Source: a virus. From it: a stretch of 35,014 nt of DNA. The position numbers and the translations under genes are program-made. The stretch lies in the IMG/VR virus record IMGVR_UViG_3300046169_000054, positions 1 to 35,014 of that record; one strand, written 5' to 3'. The notes under the pieces are model-generated. The model had not been told where the DNA came from, did not search any database, and saw nothing but the letters and a program-made list of their open reading frames with translations. Shown here in pieces: positions 1-5,444 of this stretch; position 1 is the first letter of the stretch; each line of letters opens with the position of its first letter.

Positions 1-51
1 ACCATTCTTGTAAGGTTTACGCCCGCGTGTTTCTTTCACTGAATTAGTCAT
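1..51 (-). CDS. Terminase small subunit-like protein, N-terminal 17 residues (cut by window edge)
   Basis: A minus-strand reading frame starts at the ATG at 51-49, with AAGGA about 8 bases upstream, and is open to base 1. It gives 17 codons with a basic RGRKPYKNG stretch. Base 1 is the last base of a codon, and the frame continues without a break at base 35014 if the window is circular, giving about 123 aa in total. The other part is at 34694-35014. Its place directly upstream of the large terminase suggests the DNA-recognition subunit of the packaging motor. That role is inferred from position, not from a recognised domain. Confidence 0.6.
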   Translation of the reverse strand, partial: MTNSVKETRGRKPYKNG

Positions 52-84
52 ACTTTATTTCCTTATCCACCTTGTTTACGCTTA

Positions 85-112
85 ATATTATCAGCCCAAA
101 AAAATAATGCAA
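85..112 (-). promoter_or_regulatory. Possible leftward promoter for terS and the late genes
   Basis: On the minus strand there is TTGCAT (112-107), a 16-base spacer and TAATAT (90-85), about 35 bases ahead of the terS start codon. It lies back to back with the plus-strand promoter at 120-148. The match is moderate, so this is tentative. Confidence 0.3.
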
Positions 113-119
113 TAAGGTG

Positions 120-148
120 TTGACGTGATACCATAAGCGCATTATATA
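120..148 (+). promoter_or_regulatory. Sigma70-type promoter for the left early genes
   Basis: TTGACG (120-125) is separated by exactly 17 bases from TATATA (143-148). The first gene of the rightward cluster starts 48 bases further on, behind a GAAAGGGA ribosome-binding site. The near-consensus boxes and ideal spacing suggest recognition by host housekeeping RNA polymerase, in keeping with the lack of any phage polymerase gene. Confidence 0.7.
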
Positions 149-195
149 TAAACACATAAGCCCGCAATAACGCGGCAAATCGAAAGGGAAAACAG

Positions 196-555
196 ATGCA
201 ATATAAAGGGTACGAAATAGAGGCTTTTGACCATGTGTTTTATGACATGGATAAGGGCGTTAAAATCCGCGTCAACGGCGTAAAATTTCCAAAAGGAAAA
301 GGCGAAAGCTACGCCACGTCAAATGAAAGCCAAGCTATTGATTGGGCTATTGCCGAATATGAAGGCAAATATCTTTCACGCGGCGGCGTAGTTTACGAAA
401 GCAAGGCGCATTATGATGCGTGGCAATATTTGGAAGACGAATATGAAAGCGGCTTTGACGTGCGCCAATCAAATCACGATTTGGTCGAGGTTTTTGACTT
501 GACGCCAAAACAGGCAAGGGTTTTGCTGGCTGAATTTATTGATAGCAAAGCATAG
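196..555 (+). CDS. Unknown early protein (119 aa)
   Basis: This is the first gene behind the left promoter. The start ATG follows CGAAAGGGAAAACAG, the ribosome-binding pattern used by many genes here. The protein is soluble, mixed alpha/beta by composition, with several Tyr and acidic residues and no transmembrane segment or recognisable motif. I do not recognise a family. Its stop lies inside the first copy of a structured intergenic element. Position suggests an immediate-early, host-interaction type gene; that is inference only. Confidence 0.7.
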   Translation: MQYKGYEIEAFDHVFYDMDKGVKIRVNGVKFPKGKGESYATSNESQAIDWAIAEYEGKYLSRGGVVYESKAHYDAWQYLEDEYESGFDVRQSNHDLVEVFDLTPKQARVLLAEFIDSKA

Positions 556-627
556 CAATAATCGAAGCGGCTGGCATGGCTGGCCGTTTCAGTGATTGCT
601 AGGCAATCAAAGGCCGCATGGTGCGGC
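553..627 (+). repeat. Structured intergenic element, copy 1 (double stem), followed by a short hairpin
   Basis: An outer 7-bp stem pairs TAGCAAT (553-559) with ATTGCTA (595-601). An inner 8-bp stem pairs GAAGCGGC (564-571) with GCCGTTTC (583-590) around the loop TGGCATGGCTG. A further hairpin GCCGCA/TGCGGC lies at 613-627, just before the next gene's ribosome-binding site. The 5' arm of the outer stem includes the stop codon of the preceding gene. Copy 2 is at 867-916. No T-run follows, so it is not a classical terminator. It may be an RNA-processing or mRNA-stability element. Confidence 0.65.
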
Positions 628-647
628 ACATATGAAAGGGAAAACAG

Positions 648-869
648 ATGTTCAATGTTCACAAGCTAAAGGCGGGCGTTTATGGTTTCAGCTATAAGGG
701 CGAAAGATGCGGCCTAATCACGAAAGAGAAAGAAACGTGGTTCATATCAATGTATATGGGCGACGACGACAGCGGCGACCCAATGTTCGAAAACCTAGCC
801 GTTCCGACTCTTAAATTCGGCAAGTTTGCAGCCGAAAAATCTTGTGAGGCTCTTTACGGCAAAGCATAG
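648..869 (+). CDS. Unknown small early protein (73 aa)
   Basis: The ATG follows GAAAGGGAAAACAG, the same leader as the first early gene. The protein is small and soluble with a run of acidic residues (GDDDSGDP) near the middle and no recognisable domain. Like the gene before it, it ends in an AGCATAG string that forms the 5' arm of the structured intergenic repeat, so gene end and element are repeated as a unit. Function unknown. Confidence 0.65.
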   Translation: MFNVHKLKAGVYGFSYKGERCGLITKEKETWFISMYMGDDDSGDPMFENLAVPTLKFGKFAAEKSCEALYGKA

Positions 870-916
870 CAATAATTCGACAAGCTGGCGCAAGCTGGCT
901 TGTCTGGTGATTGCTA
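867..916 (+). repeat. Structured intergenic element, copy 2
   Basis: The outer stem TAGCAAT (867-873) / ATTGCTA (910-916) is identical to copy 1. The inner stem GACAAGC (879-885) / GCTTGTC (898-904) has a different sequence but still pairs perfectly. The loop TGGCGCAAGCTG keeps the TGGC...GCTG pattern of copy 1. Compensatory change of this kind indicates that the RNA fold, not just the sequence, is maintained. Confidence 0.7.
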
Positions 917-954
917 GGCAATAACGCCACCAATCAAAAACGAAAGGGAATGAA

Positions 955-1317
955 ATGGAAACCAATAGAGATTTTGCAAAAGACCGCATTGCAAGAGATT
1001 TGCAGGGCGATTTAATGGACGATAACCACGCAACGCGCCGCCTTTTTCGGTGCTGGCTTGATGGCTCTTATTTGGGCGAGGAACATTATCGGGCAAACGT
1101 GGCGTTTTTAAAAGACAATAGCCACAAGCCCCGCGCCTTGCGCTCATTTGTAATAAGCGAGTTTTGCCAATATACGGCGACAGATGCCGACTGCTCGACC
1201 AAATACGCGCAAAACGTCATTACCGATATTATACCGCATCGCCAGCTCGAGCGCCTTAACAATGCCTTGATTGGTGATGCGCTGGATTTAATCGCTGAAT
1301 ATGAAGGAGACGCATAA
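955..1317 (+). CDS. Unknown early protein (120 aa)
   Basis: The start ATG is preceded by CGAAAGGGAATGAA. The predicted protein is soluble and helix-rich with many charged residues, two Cys, no membrane segment and no family that I can name. It is followed by a strong hairpin at 1325-1360. Third gene of the rightward small-gene cluster. Confidence 0.65.
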   Translation: METNRDFAKDRIARDLQGDLMDDNHATRRLFRCWLDGSYLGEEHYRANVAFLKDNSHKPRALRSFVISEFCQYTATDADCSTKYAQNVITDIIPHRQLERLNNALIGDALDLIAEYEGDA

Positions 1318-1324
1318 TTATCAG

Positions 1325-1360
1325 CGCGAATGGGCGGCGCATTTGTCGCCCATTGTCGCG
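1325..1360 (+). other. Intergenic hairpin
   Basis: CGCGA-ATGGGCG (1325-1336) pairs with CGCCCAT-TG-TCGCG (1347-1360), a two-part stem of 5 and 7 bp with a small bulge. There is no T-run after it, so it looks more like an mRNA-stabilising or processing structure than a terminator. It occupies the same relative place (just after a gene, before a GAAAGGGA leader) as the repeats at 553 and 867, but shares no sequence with them. Confidence 0.5.
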
Positions 1361-1395
1361 GTTAATTGTGACCGATTAGAAAGGGAAACCAAACC

Positions 1396-1590
1396 ATGAT
1401 TGATATTTTATCCTATGGAATGATAGTAAGCGCAGCAATTCTTGCGCTCGTTTATGGCCTGCCAGCGTGGCTTGTATACCGCAAGAGGCCACCCGTGCGC
1501 GTAATTGTAAACGTCAAGCCGCCCATGCTTTACAGCGAAGACCATATTGACCAGCCCGCTTATTTGCGGCGCAAGAAAGATGAGGAATAA
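1396..1590 (+). CDS. Small membrane protein (64 aa)
   Basis: The ATG follows GAAAGGGAAACCAAACC. Residues about 4-27 form a single hydrophobic segment (ILSYGMIVSAAILALVYGLP) followed by a basic stretch (YRKRPP). This suggests an N-out/C-in inner-membrane protein with a short cytoplasmic tail ending RRKKDEE. I cannot name a family. It could act on the host envelope early in infection, but nothing in the sequence proves this. It ends in GAGGAATAAACCATG, coupling it to the next gene. Confidence 0.6.
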   Translation: MIDILSYGMIVSAAILALVYGLPAWLVYRKRPPVRVIVNVKPPMLYSEDHIDQPAYLRRKKDEE

Positions 1591-1593
1591 ACC

Positions 1594-1725
1594 ATGAATG
1601 AGAAACCAGAATTTGAAATCGACCAACGCTCACCCGAATGTGCTTATATCAAGATGGGTGACTTGATTGTCTATGTTGACAATTCAACGGGAGAACAAAT
1701 CGTAGACATTTGGAGGGAGGAGTAA
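1594..1725 (+). CDS. Unknown 43-aa protein
   Basis: A short frame starts MNEKPEFEI three bases after the stop of the membrane-protein gene, at the junction TAAACCATG. Its Shine-Dalgarno (GAGGAA) lies in the end of the upstream gene. It is acidic with a central IKMGDLIVYVD stretch and ends IVDIWREE. The same junction, and the same first four residues (MNEK), recur in the next gene. This supports it being real although it is very short. Confidence 0.5.
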   Translation: MNEKPEFEIDQRSPECAYIKMGDLIVYVDNSTGEQIVDIWREE

Positions 1726-1728
1726 ACC

Positions 1729-1845
1729 ATGAATGAGAAAGATTTTTATGAATGGCTGGAAACATGCCCAAGCCATGAATGGGAAGTAAACTATTCAGAC
1801 GACGATGGCTGCATGGTAATTTTTAAGCTACAGGAGGAGGAATAA
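1729..1845 (+). CDS. Unknown 38-aa protein
   Basis: Second mini-gene of a tandem pair. It starts MNEKDFYEW after GGAGGGAGGAGTAAACC, a strong Shine-Dalgarno placed in the end of the preceding gene. It is very acidic (DDD and EEE clusters) with two Cys and ends in GGAGGAGGAATAAACCATG, which serves the next gene. The shared first residues and matching junction suggest that the pair arose by duplication followed by divergence. Confidence 0.5.
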   Translation: MNEKDFYEWLETCPSHEWEVNYSDDDGCMVIFKLQEEE

Positions 1846-1848
1846 ACC

Positions 1849-2061
1849 ATGTTTCAAATACAAAAGATACATGACTGTGAAACATATACAGACTATATGA
1901 TTTATCGTAACACGCTTCACGATATAGTTTTGACGCATTATCACGAAAGCAATTCGCACGAAGCTATGCTTGCAAGGGTAAAAGATGAGGCGGAAAGTTT
2001 TCAAAACTATCGCCGCTTACCTCAAAACATAACTCAAAAACTGATTAAGCTAATAAGCTAG
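1849..2061 (+). CDS. Unknown protein (70 aa), last gene of the left cluster
   Basis: The ATG follows CAGGAGGAGGAATAAACC, the strongest ribosome-binding site in the cluster. The protein is soluble and helix-forming, rich in His, Tyr and Asn, with no recognised domain. Its stop codon lies in a small inverted repeat (CTAGGC/GCCTAG, 2058-2078), followed directly by the terminator at 2080-2110. Confidence 0.6.
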   Translation: MFQIQKIHDCETYTDYMIYRNTLHDIVLTHYHESNSHEAMLARVKDEAESFQNYRRLPQNITQKLIKLIS

Positions 2062-2079
2062 GCTTTTTCCCTGCCTAGT

Positions 2080-2110
2080 AGGGCGGTGCTGTAGTGGCAT
2101 CGCCCTTTTT
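2080..2110 (+). terminator. Rho-independent terminator of the left early cluster
   Basis: GGGCGGTGC (2081-2089) pairs with GCATCGCCC (2097-2105), a 9-bp stem with one G-T pair, followed by TTTTT. It closes the rightward transcript before the convergent leftward operon that ends at 2243. The rest of 2111-2242 shows no gene. Confidence 0.75.
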
Positions 2111-2242
2111 CATGCCTGTTTTGCCAGCCCCTGCAATCGGGGTTTAGCATATGCCAAAAATATCGCCGCTAAGGGGTCAAATTTGCTCTCTCAGCGCGTT
2201 TTGAAACTTTTTCGATTACGGGGTTGCGCCGCACATAAAAAG

Positions 2243-2983
2243 TTAAATCTGATTAAAATCTGGCAATGGTGCTTTCATGTTGTCTGGCAGTGGGTCATCC
2301 AATGGTGCTGCCAAATCAAACTCGTCGAACACTGGCGCAGTGTGTCCCGCCTTTATCAAATCCATATTTATCTTGCCGCTATCATCGGGCAGATGTTCTT
2401 TAGGTGTTTCCTGTTTAGCTGGCGGAGCAATGTCTGGTTTCTCCCCAGTGAGCCGCTCAATCCCACGCAAGGGAATACGACGTAAAATCTCGCCAATGCC
2501 TCGCCCTAACTCACCGCTTGCAATCATGCGGTCGGTTTCTTCTAGCTTGGCAAGCCAGCCCTCGACGGTTTCGGGTTTCTTTTGTTCGCCCTCCCTTGCT
2601 TGCTGCTCCGCCTCGAAGCTGCCGCTAAATGCTTTAGCCGTTTTCTTTGTGCCGCTCTTGGCTTCCCAGTTTCTATTCGCCTTAACGGTTGCGCTGATAA
2701 TGTCTGCAAGGTTGAAGTAAAAGCTAGACTTGTGCTTGCTGGTTACAGTGCGCCAGATGGTGCGGAGAATATCTTTATAACTTTCACTGTTCGGCACGTC
2801 GGCACTGATTCGGCTATTGATAGCCTCGCAAACTTCCTTCATGTAGGTTGCCATTGCTTCCTCATTATCCCTCAAGTGGTTATGAGGGCGATAGAGCAAA
2901 CTGAGGTTGCGGAGGAAGTGGTTTTGAACCAGCCCAATTCTTTGGGGATACTGGAGGTTCTCTTTCTTTTCAAATTCTTTCAT
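2243..2983 (-). CDS. Unknown replication-operon protein (246 aa)
   Basis: Last gene of the leftward early operon. ATG 2983-2981 is preceded by AGAAAGGGACTAAAAG. The N-terminal ~100 residues are compact and helical (HNHLRDNEEAMATYMKE...SYKDILRTIWRTV). The C-terminal half is charged and low in complexity, with several Pro-rich stretches. I do not recognise the family. Following the presumed initiator, it holds the place where many phages carry a helicase loader, but no Walker motif is present, so that role is only a guess. Confidence 0.65.
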   Translation of the reverse strand: MKEFEKKENLQYPQRIGLVQNHFLRNLSLLYRPHNHLRDNEEAMATYMKEVCEAINSRISADVPNSESYKDILRTIWRTVTSKHKSSFYFNLADIISATVKANRNWEAKSGTKKTAKAFSGSFEAEQQAREGEQKKPETVEGWLAKLEETDRMIASGELGRGIGEILRRIPLRGIERLTGEKPDIAPPAKQETPKEHLPDDSGKINMDLIKAGHTAPVFDEFDLAAPLDDPLPDNMKAPLPDFNQI

Positions 2984-2997
2984 CTTTTAGTCCCTTT

Positions 2998-3129
2998 CTA
3001 ATAATCTAAACGTCTGGCTTCCAATACCTGACGCGCTTGGTTAATCCATTCTTGCACTGTTTGATTGTCCTGATAGTCCTCTCTATCAGAAAAGTTTTCA
3101 ATCACCCATTTTGCTGTCATCTCGTCCAT
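2998..3129 (-). CDS. Unknown small protein (about 43 aa)
   Basis: A frame ending at 2998 sits between the initiator-like gene and the 246-aa gene. ATGs are available at 3186, 3129 and 3120. The longest would overlap the upstream gene by 89 bases, so 3129 or 3120 (MDEMTAKWVIENF) is more likely. The product is acidic to neutral and helix-forming, with no recognised motif. Spacing to the next gene is 14 bases. Confidence 0.4.
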   Translation of the reverse strand: MDEMTAKWVIENFSDREDYQDNQTVQEWINQARQVLEARRLDY

Positions 3130-3595
3130 TGCTATTCTTGCCCAGTATTTGATTGGCGAAATCCGTCCAATCTGTTTCCTTCTCATCTTCTTCTTTCGAG
3201 GGGTGACAGTCTGTCTTATCAGGAATAGAAGAAGATATATGACTAGTTAGTTTACTAGTTAAGTTACTAGTTCTATCTGCCAACCTGTCAGTATCAATAT
3301 GACTCTCTGTCACTACCCCCTGACTGTCTGTCACTACCCGCAACGTGTAAAGATTGCTCGTTTTCTTGCCGTCCTTGCCCTGATTTTTGACCTGCAAAAG
3401 ACCAAGCTCTTGCAAGCGGTTAATCTTGCGATGAACAGAGCGCGGAGACATGTTCGCCAGCTTTGCAATGCGAGAGACAGACGGGAAAGCCTGTAACTTT
3501 TTGTTAGCATGTTTAGCAATAACGACCAAAACAATCTTGCTTTGTGCGTCGCCACAGTCCTGCTCAACAGCCCATTCCATCGCCGACCAACTCAT
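3098..3595 (-). CDS. Replication initiator-like winged-helix protein (165 aa)
   Basis: Residues about 37-72 (FPSVSRIAKLANMSPRSVHR then KINRLQELGLLQVK) form a helix-turn-helix of the kind found in phage replisome-organiser/HTH_36 proteins. The N-terminus (MSWSAMEWAV) is also typical of that group. Residues about 86-131 are encoded by a stretch full of 13-bp iterons and CTAGTTA repeats, the arrangement known from lambda O, where the origin lies inside the initiator gene. The ATG overlaps the upstream stop as ATGA. The downstream genes could be loading partners. The HTH family is fairly clear; the initiator role is inferred from the embedded iterons and operon position. Confidence 0.65.
   Translation of the reverse strand: MSWSAMEWAVEQDCGDAQSKIVLVVIAKHANKKLQAFPSVSRIAKLANMSPRSVHRKINRLQELGLLQVKNQGKDGKKTSNLYTLRVVTDSQGVVTESHIDTDRLADRTSNLTSKLTSHISSSIPDKTDCHPSKEEDEKETDWTDFANQILGKNSNGRDDSKMGD
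3204..3333 (-). other. Origin-like iteron module A, inside the initiator gene
   Basis: Four 13-mers of the type TGACAGnnnGTCA lie at 3333-3321, 3312-3300 (21 bases apart, two helical turns), 3290-3278 (divergent) and 3216-3204. Between the third and fourth is an AT-rich stretch with repeated ACTAGTnA words, including TTAAGTTACTAGTTCTAT at 3259-3276 on the plus strand. Iterons next to an AT-rich unwinding region within an initiator gene is the classical layout of a lambdoid origin. The same arrangement recurs at 34419-34536 in the opposite orientation. Confidence 0.65.
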
Positions 3596-4041
3596 GCTTG
3601 CCCGTCCCAGAGATTGATAAAGTTTGCCACTGGCAGATTGACAACTGGCTCGGTGTCATACTTGTCCCTCATATTATTGCGCCCCCCGATTGTGATTTCA
3701 GGCAGAGGCGGGGCGAGCTTGATGTAACCACACTTGTCCGTCCACTGCACGACAAACAGAGCGGGCAGTCCTGTAAACTCAGACATCTCCAGAAGGTTTC
3801 TGGCCTTGTTCAGGCTGATGAAAACGCTATCAAAGACTCCGAAGCGGTGGCTACGGCAGCGTATCTCGCACATTGCCTTTGCCATGACCCGCTTACTGTC
3901 GCCCGTCTCAGTCAGAAAGAAGTCGGTATAATACTCGTGGGGCATCTTGACAGCACCACAGTTCCACTTCTTCTTAATGCGCTCGACAATCCGAAGCTCA
4001 CCATCTAGGTCTGATTGGCTTTCATATTTCTCTCGCCTCAT
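3592..4041 (-). CDS. Possible PD-(D/E)XK-fold protein (149 aa)
   Basis: ATG 4041-4039 overlaps the upstream stop as ATGA, so I prefer it to a GTG at 4050. The central part (DFFLTET...MAKAMCEIRCRSHRFG...SLNKARNLLEMSEFTGLPALFVVQW) has the strand-strand-helix-strand pattern of small phage PD-(D/E)XK proteins. The expected E-x-K reads E-I-R here (about residues 59-61), with Asp 40 as a possible partner. The Lys-to-Arg change could mean reduced or lost catalysis. It lies beside another nuclease-like gene in the early operon. Confidence 0.5.
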   Translation of the reverse strand: MRREKYESQSDLDGELRIVERIKKKWNCGAVKMPHEYYTDFFLTETGDSKRVMAKAMCEIRCRSHRFGVFDSVFISLNKARNLLEMSEFTGLPALFVVQWTDKCGYIKLAPPLPEITIGGRNNMRDKYDTEPVVNLPVANFINLWDGQA

Positions 4042-4466
4042 ACCAACCACTCCCGCATGACCATGAAGCCAGTCTCCTCGTCCATCACAACAGGCTTGCA
4101 GGCATTGCCATCACGAGGCCAATCATACTGGCTGGAGTCCAGCGCATACTCTGAGTTGACTGCATAAATCGGCAACACAATACGCAACGGTTGGCGGTTA
4201 TAACGATAGAAAAGACAAGGCACAAGATTGGACAATGCCGCACTTCGCTTTGCTTGTTCCCACCATTTAGGCTGAAACCAGCCGCCTGCTGCTGCCGCGT
4301 AACGCTTGCACTCGATTGCAAAAAGCTGTCCAAGCTCGATGTCGCAGCACTCCTTCACCTGATACTGGTCAAGGTTGCGCTTGCACTCGTAACCAAGCTG
4401 GTCGGCTATGAGTTTGCAGCAGTCCCGTTCAAAATTTGCGCCCTTGTTTCGTGCCATCTTTGACAT
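4038..4466 (-). CDS. PD-(D/E)XK endonuclease, Holliday-junction-resolvase type (142 aa)
   Basis: The sequence NKGANFERD (Glu 13), followed by CDIELG (Asp 42) and AIECKRY (Glu 52, Lys 54), is the E...D...E-x-K signature of archaeal-Hjc/phage PDDEXK resolvases. This supports a Mg-dependent endonuclease acting on branched or replicating DNA. The frame is open to 4571, but ATG 4466 has CGAAAGGG seven bases upstream, the recurring ribosome-binding motif of this genome, while the upstream extension is inside the preceding gene. It overlaps the upstream gene by 38 bases and the downstream gene by 4. Confidence 0.65.
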   Translation of the reverse strand: MSKMARNKGANFERDCCKLIADQLGYECKRNLDQYQVKECCDIELGQLFAIECKRYAAAAGGWFQPKWWEQAKRSAALSNLVPCLFYRYNRQPLRIVLPIYAVNSEYALDSSQYDWPRDGNACKPVVMDEETGFMVMREWLV

Positions 4467-4614
4467 AAAAACACCCTTTCGAGAAATAATGTTCTGGCAA
4501 CTCTCTCTTTGCCTCTTCACATATTTGCGCGGTTGGAAATGGTGGTGAGTATTTGAGACTTCTCTCGTCACCCCAAGCCAATATCCAACCCGTTACCGCG
4601 ACGACCTCAATCAA
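4429..4614 (-). CDS. Unknown protein (61 aa, TTG start)
   Basis: A frame between the HTH regulator and the resolvase-like gene. The only start near its 5' end is TTG at 4614, overlapping the last codons of the regulator by 8 bases, so translation would depend on coupling. It has an aromatic-rich N-terminus (VTGWILAWGDERSLKY) and a polar C-terminus, with no recognised domain. The unusual start and lack of a Shine-Dalgarno make it less certain than its neighbours. Confidence 0.45.
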   Translation of the reverse strand: MIEVVAVTGWILAWGDERSLKYSPPFPTAQICEEAKRELPEHYFSKGCFYVKDGTKQGRKF

Positions 4615-4816
4615 TGGTCGGCACGAAATCTAAGGCAGTGACTTTGCCTTTGGTTGCCTTAGTGATGTATGGCACTGTTGTCCAATCGGGACGCTGCTTG
4701 CCAGCACACCAACGCCAAACGACCGACTGATTAACAGGCCGCCCGACTTCTTCCATCATCCGTGCAATCTGATAAGTTGAGAGGCCTTCGCTGGCTCTAA
4801 ATTCTTCTAATGTCAT
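4607..4816 (-). CDS. Cro/CI-like HTH transcriptional regulator (69 aa)
   Basis: Residues about 12-43 (LSTYQIARMMEEVG...NQSVVWRWCAGKQRPDW) match the helix-turn-helix of small Cro/CI or YdaS-type repressors, with W-R-W in the recognition helix and GKQRP after it. It starts at ATG 4816 behind AAAGGAG. It heads the leftward operon and faces a divergent rightward promoter through 130 bases of palindrome-rich DNA, which is where a lysis-timing switch would sit. No integrase is seen, so it more likely controls early/late timing than lysogeny. Confidence 0.75.
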   Translation of the reverse strand: MTLEEFRASEGLSTYQIARMMEEVGRPVNQSVVWRWCAGKQRPDWTTVPYITKATKGKVTALDFVPTID

Positions 4817-4837
4817 TGAGTTTCTCCTTTGTCAATT

Positions 4838-4860
4838 CGTGAAGAGTATCATGCTTCACG
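4838..4860. promoter_or_regulatory. Candidate operator in front of the HTH gene
   Basis: A perfect inverted repeat CGTGAAG (4838-4844) / CTTCACG (4854-4860) has a 9-base centre. It overlaps a weak minus-strand -10 candidate (GATACT) with TCTTGC 16 bases upstream. This position would let the HTH protein regulate its own transcription. Confidence 0.45.
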
Positions 4861-4894
4861 GGATTTGCAAGAGAAAAAAAATAAAAAATAATAC

Positions 4895-4923
4895 TTGACA
4901 AGCATTAACACTAATGCTATAGT
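4895..4923 (+). promoter_or_regulatory. Consensus promoter with an operator palindrome in its spacer
   Basis: TTGACA (4895-4900), exactly 17 bases, then TATAGT (4918-4923). The spacer is filled by a perfect palindrome, AGCATTA-acac-TAATGCT (4901-4918), whose last base is the first of the -10. A dimer bound here would block RNA polymerase directly. The divergent HTH gene is the obvious candidate repressor. This should be the main rightward early promoter. Confidence 0.75.
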
Positions 4924-4970
4924 GGTATCAAGAAGTCGGAAAAGGCCATGCTGTTTGACATCATAAATAT

Positions 4971-5004
4971 AGGAGGGCGACCCCGAAAGGGGCGCTGTGT
5001 AACT
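4971..5004 (+). promoter_or_regulatory. Shine-Dalgarno and spacing hairpin ahead of the 5005 gene
   Basis: AGGAGG (4971-4976) is 28 bases from ATG 5005, too far to work in linear form. Between them GCG-A-CCCC (4977-4984) pairs with GGGG-CGC (4989-4995) around a GAAA tetraloop. When folded, only TGTGTAACT (9 bases) remains between the Shine-Dalgarno and the ATG. Leader hairpins that shorten this distance are known from phage T4 genes 25 and 38. Confidence 0.55.
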
Positions 5005-5331
5005 ATGAAACGAAAAACACATTACGAATGGTGGTGTGAGGGCCGCGATGACGGGTATGGTTATGTCGATTCAAATGAGTCAACATATGACTCACTGACC
5101 CATTGTGTCGGCGGAGAGCTTGAGGACTACGGCTACCGCGATGACCCTGAACCATTTTGGGAGATTTGCTTGAGCAAGAGGGTTTGGGATGTTGAAGAAG
5201 AGGACATCTTGGAAGAAGATTGGTTCTATCTGGAACTGGTTGACGGGAAGTTTCAGTTCAACCCAAAATGCGGAGAGCCGCCCAAGCGGTTCAAGGCACA
5301 AGTAGAGAAGCTCAACAAAGAGCTTGCATAA
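5005..5331 (+). CDS. Unknown first rightward early protein (108 aa)
   Basis: Very acidic and aromatic-rich (EWWCEGRDDGYGY, VEEEDILEEDWFYLE), with a basic C-terminal helix (PPKRFKAQVEKLNKEL). I know no family. An upstream ATG at 4948 would add 19 residues, but it would place the AGGAGG and the GAAA-loop hairpin inside the coding region; ATG 5005 fits the leader structure better. The gene stands alone between a repressible promoter and a terminator, like an immediate-early regulator or DNA-mimic-type acidic protein. Function is not shown by the sequence. Confidence 0.6.
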   Translation: MKRKTHYEWWCEGRDDGYGYVDSNESTYDSLTHCVGGELEDYGYRDDPEPFWEICLSKRVWDVEEEDILEEDWFYLELVDGKFQFNPKCGEPPKRFKAQVEKLNKELA

Positions 5332-5337
5332 CAACAG

Positions 5338-5371
5338 GCGGGGGCGAGAAATCGTCCCTGCTATTTTTTTT
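5338..5371 (+). terminator. Rho-independent terminator
   Basis: GCGGGGGCGA (5338-5347) pairs with TCGTCCCTGC (5352-5361), a 10-bp stem with two G-T pairs and a GAAA loop, followed by TATTTTTTTT. It ends the single-gene transcript from the operator-controlled promoter, leaving the recombination genes to their own promoter at 5393. Confidence 0.8.
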
Positions 5372-5392
5372 ATCTTTAATCCCAGAAAAGTA

Positions 5393-5421
5393 TTGACAGC
5401 CCCATCTGCCTTGGGCATTAT
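5393..5421 (+). promoter_or_regulatory. Sigma70-type promoter for the recombination/replication operon
   Basis: TTGACA (5393-5398), 17-base spacer, CATTAT (5416-5421). It lies between the terminator and the GAAAGGGACTTCGT leader of the nuclease N-half gene. The consensus -35 and ideal spacing make it likely to be active. Confidence 0.65.
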
Positions 5422-5444
5422 GGGCATAACGAAAGGGACTTCGT

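Noticed and set aside
2171-2240. AACTTTTT...AAAAAGTT inverted repeat as terminator of the leftward operon
   Set aside because: The loop is over 20 bases and the stem is only A-T; too weak to call.
3130-3186. Longer start of the small gene ending at 2998
   Set aside because: It would overlap the initiator gene by 89 bases, far more than other junctions here.
4948-5004. Start of the first rightward early gene at ATG 4948
   Set aside because: The AAAAGG site is only two bases from this ATG; the AGGAGG plus hairpin leader fits ATG 5005 better. Not fully excluded.
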